Assembly (NCBI GenBank): GCA_937889595.1
Contig: CALAOR010000077.1
Location: 149,882 to 213,881, forward strand
Reading direction: 5' to 3'
Length of the DNA stretch: 64,000 nt
Source: an uncultured bacterium
GTDB lineage: Bacteria > Oederibacteriota > PGYV01 > Palsa-1178
In this document: positions 59,901 through 64,000 of the stretch, piece after piece
Position numbering within the stretch: the stretch's first letter is position 1
How the letters are laid out: each line of letters starts with the position of its first letter
Notes under the pieces: generated by a model
Seen by the model: only the letters and a program-made list of their open reading frames with translations
The model's database searches: none
What the model was told of the DNA's origin: nothing
Made by a program: the position numbers and the translations under genes

Positions 59901-60629
59901 TTCGCGGTTCTTTATGGTGCGTTCCTTTATCTCCTTTTTGAGCATCTTTATTTCCATATCCGAGCATTCCTGTTTTAACACCTTATATTGTTCAGCCTTT
60001 TTTGCCTGGCGCTCCAGGACAGAGGCCTGTCTTTTTACTTCCACAAGTATGTCGTTTATGCGGAGCATGTTCTGTTCCGTGGCCTCGAGCTTGCGCAGTC
60101 CTTCGTCGCGTTTCTTTATATATTTGGTAATACCCGCGGCTTCCTCGAATATTTCCCTTCTCTCGACAGGTTTTGCGTTTATTATCTTGTCAACCTCGCC
60201 CTGGGAAATAATGGAATATGAATCCAGGCCGACACCCGTGTCCATAAATGTTTCCACGATATCCTTTAAACGGACAGGCTGGTCATTGATATAGTATTCG
60301 CTCTCGCCGGAACGGTACAGGCGCCTCGTGACTTTTACTTCATTATAATTAAGATTTATGCTCTTGTCCGTGTTGTCCATAACTATGGAAACTTCGGCCA
60401 TGCCCAGGGTTTTTCTTGAATCGGAGCCAATGAAAATGACGTCTTCCATTTTTCCGCCACGCAGCGACTTGGCGCTCTGCTCTCCCAAAACCCAGCGGAT
60501 AGCGTCAAAAATATTTGATTTACCCGAACCGTTCGGTCCCACGACTATTGTTATGTCCTGGCCGAACTGCAGGCTTGTTTTGTCGGCAAATGATTTAAAC
60601 CCGAATATATGCAGTTCTTTGAGTTTCAA
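56892..60629 (-). CDS. smc: chromosome segregation ATPase SMC
   Basis: 1245 residues, the usual size. TTG start at 60629 directly after the stop of the aminotransferase gene (TAATTG), with GGGAG at a suitable distance. Walker A GPNGSGKSN (31-39), two long coiled coils with a hinge (about 520-640), the signature LSGGEKAITAIS and Walker B FCVMDEIDAPLDD near the C-terminus. Condenses and organises the chromosome. A Glu/Ala-rich tail closes the protein. Confidence 0.97.
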   Translation of the reverse strand: MKLKELHIFGFKSFADKTSLQFGQDITIVVGPNGSGKSNIFDAIRWVLGEQSAKSLRGGKMEDVIFIGSDSRKTLGMAEVSIVMDNTDKSINLNYNEVKVTRRLYRSGESEYYINDQPVRLKDIVETFMDTGVGLDSYSIISQGEVDKIINAKPVERREIFEEAAGITKYIKKRDEGLRKLEATEQNMLRINDILVEVKRQASVLERQAKKAEQYKVLKQECSDMEIKMLKKEIKERTIKNREYNIRKADVDGRIEAEEAGLAQFEKEFDGMKFKNLEMEKDVAEKREKWVIKQEEIKRLEDSLKYLAERHAELLSRIEISKNENVENVGKIEGMKVGIENKDNAVIQKEGIIKDREAQLENLNKRYETFIGEFEDAKKDRDLKVADAEGFNNELNALKGKIVELELNMKNIDEQLAKLDTQKKEADDRLRRTEIDMQLISENRTLKEEEIRAIKEKEELLIREKMRRKTSLLTVEETLKELGLVISRLESRQNFLKQMQDRMEGYGEIVRKVLTEYKVQLEDGSKGDLVDVVANLIAVEKPYERAVEKTLAGLLQTVLIRNEKLIEEIFTLYEMEKGEITFINSSNLRINPSAVLAGWKGSVRHKNVIAYLPEQIETESGNEVVKLLFADIFVVENLEKAKIVLEEVRKDEQYYLLTLNGELISNYNIYTKGEGLSGEGFLSREREIEEINSEIQTAKGKLVSIEEERVFQAGHIAEMELQIEGLSVTYHSQYVEVIKDDERMKQKNEDLERHEVSLKRIEQENTQLAQDRNNFTTGREALFMEEKRVLDSLENSRKLIEETRQMIAKKEEGINTEKNIIDDKKLEIVTLKNDYEFEKNNRTMLETRLKELESGYANTVAEIEALNARVLQAEDESRQNAGKIEVIKGSLRSDEDSLEQAKRGNEEFKTIMIQTEEKIKHMSKTRDKFKDEQYDIKILINDMVVQIANFFEKLQLEFKVTPDENEVLSIEIAEEEYKELNVKVTEYREKIDKLGVINLVAIEEYNELKSRNEHLQSQYNDLITARENLKKIIKKANEESKELFVAAFEAIRIKFADVFKKMFNGGEADLLLSDQENILESGIDIVARPPGKKSQTISLLSGGEKAITAISLLFALFLTKASPFCVMDEIDAPLDDVNVTRFTNLVKSFKATQFIIISHNKLTMEIGDVLYGVTMEKAGVSQIISVKMEQDKDKIKQILSKDGKSAALKESEKRAEEAREIAEADALGAGEKKPDGKEEAGDGKK

Positions 60630-61736
60630 TTAAATTCTCCCGTTAATTTTGTCAAATGCGGCTTTTATCGCGGACTTTTCCGTATCAGTGAGGCCCGGAT
60701 GCACGGGCAGGCTGATAACTTCCAGCGCCGCCTTTTCAGAAACAGGCAATGACGGTATTTTTTTAAGCACTTCCTTGTAAAATGGCTGGCAATGCAGCGG
60801 GATAGGGTAGAAAACTTTCGCCCCGACTCCCTCTTCAGCCAGCATTTTTACCACGTCATCCCTTTTGCCGTTCGTTACGCGAATCGTAAACTGGTGGTAT
60901 ATGTGGAAATTATCTTTGCCTTCCGCAGGCGCCGCTATCCATGGAAATTTCCGCAGATGTGCGGCAAGTTCAACCGAGTTTTTCCTGCGTTTATCATTAA
61001 ATACATCGAGTTTTTTCAGCTGCACGATGCCAATGGCCGCTTCTATGTCGGTCATCCTGTAATTGTAGCCGAGCCTGGTATGATAGTATGTTTTTTCGGA
61101 ACCGTGATTTATGAAAGAACGCGCTATCTCCGCGGCCCTGTCATTATTTGTGGTTACCATGCCGCCTTCGGCAGTGGTTATATTTTTTGTGGCGTACAGT
61201 GAAAAAGAACCGCCGTCAGCGAAAGTGCCGGCGAGCCGGCCCTTGAACTTCGCGCCCACGGCCTGCGCCGCATCTTCTATCACCTTCACGTTGTATTTGT
61301 CCGCGAGCGCCAAAATGCGGTCCATCTCGCACACCTGTCCGTATATGTGTACCACCAGTATCGCTTTTATCTTTTTCATCCAGTCTTTTTTAAGTTCGGC
61401 CTCTATCTTATCCGGGTCAATGTTGAACGAATCCTCTTTTATATCCGCAAAAACCGGCTCTGCGCCGGCGTGAATTATTGAATTTCCCGATGCTATAAAT
61501 GTGAACGGCGATGTTATCACTTTATCGCCTTTGCCTAAGCCGTTCATGACCATACAGGTATGCAAAGAGCATGTCCCGTTTGACACTGCAATCGCGTGCT
61601 TAACCCCGGTATATTCCGCAAAAGCAGCTTCAAACTCCTTTACTTTTGGGCCTGAGGCTATGATGCCTGAATCAAGCACTGCAAGAACTGCTTCCTTTTC
61701 CTTTTCGTCGAGGTTTGGTTTTGATATGGGTATCAT
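60630..61736 (-). CDS. DegT/DnrJ/EryC1-family PLP sugar aminotransferase
   Basis: 368 residues. The PLP lysine is Lys184 (ATKNITTAEGGMV), with SNGTCSLHTCM, HIYGQVCEMD and VIEDAAQAVGA typical of nucleotide-sugar aminotransferases. It overlaps lpxI by four bases and abuts smc. In this place it may aminate a UDP-sugar for lipid A (as GnnB does) or for O-chain or glycan sugars. No partner dehydrogenase (GnnA-like) is in the window. Confidence 0.9.
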   Translation of the reverse strand: MIPISKPNLDEKEKEAVLAVLDSGIIASGPKVKEFEAAFAEYTGVKHAIAVSNGTCSLHTCMVMNGLGKGDKVITSPFTFIASGNSIIHAGAEPVFADIKEDSFNIDPDKIEAELKKDWMKKIKAILVVHIYGQVCEMDRILALADKYNVKVIEDAAQAVGAKFKGRLAGTFADGGSFSLYATKNITTAEGGMVTTNNDRAAEIARSFINHGSEKTYYHTRLGYNYRMTDIEAAIGIVQLKKLDVFNDKRRKNSVELAAHLRKFPWIAAPAEGKDNFHIYHQFTIRVTNGKRDDVVKMLAEEGVGAKVFYPIPLHCQPFYKEVLKKIPSLPVSEKAALEVISLPVHPGLTDTEKSAIKAAFDKINGRI

Positions 61737-62551
61737 TTCTTACTCCTCCATCCGTATATGAAAATATTATTATTATCGGCATAACGCTTCATTTCTTCTT
61801 TGTTAAGCAAAAAAGTCTTTCCAGCCTCCACAACTATGCCCGAGCCGCCCAGGCTTTTGATCAGCTTTAAGGTTTTAAGCCCGATAGTGGGAACATCATA
61901 TCTTAGATCCTGTTTTGGCCTGGCCATTTTTATTACCATGAAACCTTTTTTTGCCATTGCACCGCCGCGTTTAATGCAGTTATCCGTGCCTTCCATGGCC
62001 TCAACCGCCCAGATCATGCCGGAGCCTGTCACAATAGTCTGGCCCACGTCAAGCGCTGCTACGCGGCTGGCTATTTCAACGGAGAACCGCATGTATCCCA
62101 TGGCTTCCATATCAGGGCGTATAATGCTTATAAACCCTTCGGGCGCCAGTATTTCTTCCATAAGATATGTTGTCGGAACGGCGGTTATACCAGCTTTTTT
62201 AAACCTGTCTATCGCGGATTCCATCAGAGCTTTCGGCCTCTTATCCTTTAAACTCAAAAGCATTTTTCTTGTTATCTCGTCAAATAGGATATCTTTCAGC
62301 AGTATTATTGGCCTTATATAGCCGAGGAATATAACGTGCCTGATTTTCCTGTCGGCTATTTCCTTTATCATGTCGGACAGCAATGCCAGTTTTACCTTTA
62401 CCCGCTCGAACCTGAAACTTTTTAACCCCGGATTTTCTTCGCCCTCGACCTCTATGATAAAAATGTCAATGCCGTTCTTTACCGCCTGCCTTAAAAAAAT
62501 AAGCGGAAGTTCGCCGCTGCCGGCAACGAGCGCGAGTTTTTTAATATTCAC
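61733..62551 (-). CDS. lpxI: UDP-2,3-diacylglucosamine pyrophosphatase LpxI (DUF1009)
   Basis: 272 residues, GTG start at 62551 overlapping the lpxA stop (GTGA). LpxI-type segments: ALVAGSGELPLIFLRQA, GYIRP, KRGGAMAKKGFMVIKMARPKQDLRYDVPTIG. It hydrolyses UDP-diacylglucosamine to lipid X, replacing LpxH. Placed just after lpxA, it confirms lipid A synthesis. Confidence 0.93.
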   Translation of the reverse strand: MNIKKLALVAGSGELPLIFLRQAVKNGIDIFIIEVEGEENPGLKSFRFERVKVKLALLSDMIKEIADRKIRHVIFLGYIRPIILLKDILFDEITRKMLLSLKDKRPKALMESAIDRFKKAGITAVPTTYLMEEILAPEGFISIIRPDMEAMGYMRFSVEIASRVAALDVGQTIVTGSGMIWAVEAMEGTDNCIKRGGAMAKKGFMVIKMARPKQDLRYDVPTIGLKTLKLIKSLGGSGIVVEAGKTFLLNKEEMKRYADNNNIFIYGWRSKK

Positions 62552-63315
62552 CTTTCGACGCCTCTTTTTGAAGCCTTTACAAACTCTATAAAATACCTGA
62601 CTTCAGGTATCCGGGGTATGGTTTCCTCGATCTTTTTTATGGCTTCCGCAAAAAGCAGGGTCTTGTCCCTGAAGAATATGGAGTACATTTCCTCTATAGC
62701 CTTTATGGTTTCTGCCTTAAAACCGCTTCTTTTTAAGCCGACTTTATTGAGCCCGTTTATTGTGGCGTCATTGCCGTCTACCATGCAAAAAGGCGCAATG
62801 TCCTTTATTATTTTCGTGCCGCCGCCTGCCATTACAAACTTCCCCACCCTGCAATGCTGGTGCACTACGGTATAAGCCGATAAAACAACATTATCATCAA
62901 TGGTCACATGCCCTGCCAAAGCCACGCCGTTTATAAGTATGATCTTGTTCCCCAAAACACAATCATGCGCGACATGTGAGAGCGTCATAAGGAAATTATT
63001 ATCACCTATGACCGTCGATGCGCCTTCGTGTGTGGCCCTGTGTACGGAAGCATACTCCCTGATAACATTATTATTTCCTATCTTTACGGAAGACTTTTCA
63101 TTTTTGTATTTCAAGTCCTGGGGTGCTGCTCCCAGTATGGCGCCATCGCCGATATAGTTGTCCGTTCCGATGGTTGCGGACTCTATATGCGCGTGCGGCC
63201 CTATAATGCAGTTATCGCCTATCACAACATCTTCATCTATTATGGCAAAAGGACCGACCTTTACGTTGGCCCCGAGTTTCGCGCTTTTTGCTATTATAGC
63301 TGTGGGGTGGATCAT
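62548..63315 (-). CDS. lpxA: UDP-N-acetylglucosamine acyltransferase LpxA
   Basis: 255 residues. Left-handed beta-helix from hexapeptide repeats, with VHRATHEGASTVIGDNNFLM and the catalytic His117 in TLSHVAHDC. The C-terminal helical part (about 190-255) is present. Transfers a hydroxyacyl chain from ACP to UDP-GlcNAc, the first lipid A step. GGAGGG precedes the ATG. Confidence 0.96.
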   Translation of the reverse strand: MIHPTAIIAKSAKLGANVKVGPFAIIDEDVVIGDNCIIGPHAHIESATIGTDNYIGDGAILGAAPQDLKYKNEKSSVKIGNNNVIREYASVHRATHEGASTVIGDNNFLMTLSHVAHDCVLGNKIILINGVALAGHVTIDDNVVLSAYTVVHQHCRVGKFVMAGGGTKIIKDIAPFCMVDGNDATINGLNKVGLKRSGFKAETIKAIEEMYSIFFRDKTLLFAEAIKKIEETIPRIPEVRYFIEFVKASKRGVER

Positions 63316-63340
63316 GTGAAACCCTCCAAATAATTGTTTG

Positions 63341-63475
63341 GTTCGGAGTTCGGAGTTCGGAATTCGGAGTTATAATTACCAAACCCAAAACTTCAACCGC
63401 GTACCGGAATTTTGGTCCGCCGGGTTCCGCAACTCCGAACTCCGAACTCCGAACTCCTAACTCCGAACTCCGGTC
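63341..63475. repeat. inverted arrays of the heptamer GTTCGGA between lpxA and fabZ
   Basis: Four tandem units (GTTCGGA three times and ATTCGGA) at 63341-63368, then an unrelated 65-base middle, then five or six units of the reverse complement (TCCGAAC) at 63434-63475. The arms can fold into a long hairpin. Unit count could change by slippage. Confidence 0.85.
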
Positions 63476-63480
63476 TTGTC

Positions 63481-63924
63481 CTACTTCGCGTCCGATATCA
63501 TGGCCATCATGTCTGCTTCGGCTGCTTTATCTTCTCCCACAAATGCATCTCCGTGCATGGTGCCTATGGCGCCTTTCATCTTGGTAATTGTTATCACGAA
63601 CTTTAACGTATCACCCGGGGTTACCGGCTTGCGGAACTTTACATTATTTATGGTCATAAAATATACGACTTTAGGAGTTGACTGGCCTTCCATCTTTTTC
63701 ATCATAAGCACGCCGCCTGTCTGCGCCATGGCTTCCACTATGAGTACGCCAGGCATGACAGGCGCTCCTGGAAAGTGCCCCTGAAAGAACCACTCATTCA
63801 TGGTGACATTTTTCATGCCCGTAATTTCATTTTCCTTTAAGTCTGTTATCCTGTCCACCAGAAGAAACGGAAATCTGTGGGGGATGAGCTTCTGAATTTC
63901 CGTCACGTTCAATACTGTTCCCAT
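63481..63924 (-). CDS. fabZ: 3-hydroxyacyl-ACP dehydratase FabZ
   Basis: 147 residues, hot-dog fold. Catalytic His50 and Glu64 in [35 protein letters not shown] at the start. Dehydrates hydroxyacyl-ACP and competes with LpxA for it. GGAGG precedes the ATG. First gene visible of the fabZ-lpxA-lpxI-degT-smc-ftsY-recJ series; earlier genes lie beyond the window. Confidence 0.97.
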   Translation of the reverse strand: MGTVLNVTEIQKLIPHRFPFLLVDRITDLKENEITGMKNVTMNEWFFQGHFPGAPVMPGVLIVEAMAQTGGVLMMKKMEGQSTPKVVYFMTINNVKFRKPVTPGDTLKFVITITKMKGAIGTMHGDAFVGEDKAAEADMMAMISDAK

Positions 63925-63946
63925 GCAAAGCCTCCAAAATTTTATT

Positions 63947-63987
63947 AGATATTCTTACACCGCGTTTTGTGCGGTGTTAGAATATCT
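63947..63987. promoter_or_regulatory. 17-bp hairpin upstream of fabZ
   Basis: Arms AGATATTCTTACACCGC (63947-63963) and GCGGTGTTAGAATATCT (63971-63987), one mismatch, 7-base loop, ending 23 bases before the fabZ ATG. No T-run follows on the minus strand, so more likely a protein site or an RNA-stabilising leader than a terminator. Confidence 0.5.
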
Positions 63988-64000
63988 TATGCCGGTTTTC

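Noticed and set aside
63341..63475. Possible CRISPR array
   Set aside because: Units are only 7 bases, tandem without spacers, and the two sets are inverted; no cas genes are nearby.

Overview
The window is one contiguous, gene-dense stretch of a Gram-negative (diderm) bacterial chromosome. It carries lipid A genes (lpxA, lpxI), BamA-like and TonB-dependent outer-membrane proteins and an ExbB/ExbD/TonB system. Housekeeping genes are bacterial (smc, ftsY, recJ, rnc, rpmF, a type II fatty acid synthesis cluster). No rRNA, tRNA, CRISPR array, prophage or complete insertion sequence was seen. Radical-SAM ThiH, pyruvate phosphate dikinase and an Etf/acyl-CoA dehydrogenase set fit an anaerobe or facultative organism that still keeps an Fe-type superoxide dismutase. 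I cannot name the species; an uncultivated diderm phylum is my guess, from general style only. Many genes start with TTG or GTG, and sigma-70-type promoters close to consensus can be read directly.

Layout. 1-6.3 kb: sensor kinase (cut by the window edge), BamA-like barrel, small barrel protein, sodA/B-type superoxide dismutase, LysM-M23 peptidase, small His/Cys membrane protein. 6.3-13 kb: an MFS exporter, then a minus-strand set XRE regulator - membrane protein - exbB - exbD - tonB - TonB-dependent receptor - lipoprotein that looks like one regulated uptake operon. 13.1-16.8 kb: thiamin thiazole operon thiF-G-H-S-E behind a TPP riboswitch with a terminator. 16.9-22.5 kb: biotin operon bioB-F-H-C-D-A. 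22.7-28.7 kb: MFS plus metallo-beta-lactamase-fold pair, a MITE-like repeat, a quinone oxidoreductase, a Met-rich protein, and a two-gene ABC exporter that seems to be leaderless. 28.8-35 kb: tandem-fused ThyX, PilZ protein, HPr-domain fusion, small PH-like protein, pyruvate phosphate dikinase. 35-39 kb: envelope and unknown proteins with rmuC, interrupted by palindromic repeats. 39-49 kb: an operon DUF177-rpmF-plsX-fabH-fabD-fabG-acpP-fabF-rnc-acyl-CoA dehydrogenase-etfB-etfA. 49-54 kb: MATE pump, endonuclease III, four envelope or unknown genes and a repeat-rich gap. 54-64 kb: fabZ-lpxA-lpxI-degT-smc-ftsY-recJ and a small exported protein.

How the genes connect. BioC and the BioH-like hydrolase disguise and release a pimeloyl-ACP made by the same fatty acid synthesis enzymes encoded at 42-48 kb and 63.5 kb. 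FabZ, LpxA and LpxI share hydroxyacyl-ACP as the branch point between phospholipid and lipid A. The fatty acid genes in the window lack an enoyl-ACP reductase but end with an acyl-CoA dehydrogenase and an EtfAB pair whose EtfB resembles the electron-bifurcating type. The most interesting items are that arrangement, the tandem ThyX with complementary half-motifs, the self-contained TonB operon with palindromes over its promoter, and a palindromic repeat family that sits exactly at gene ends and supplies stop codons or C-terminal tails.
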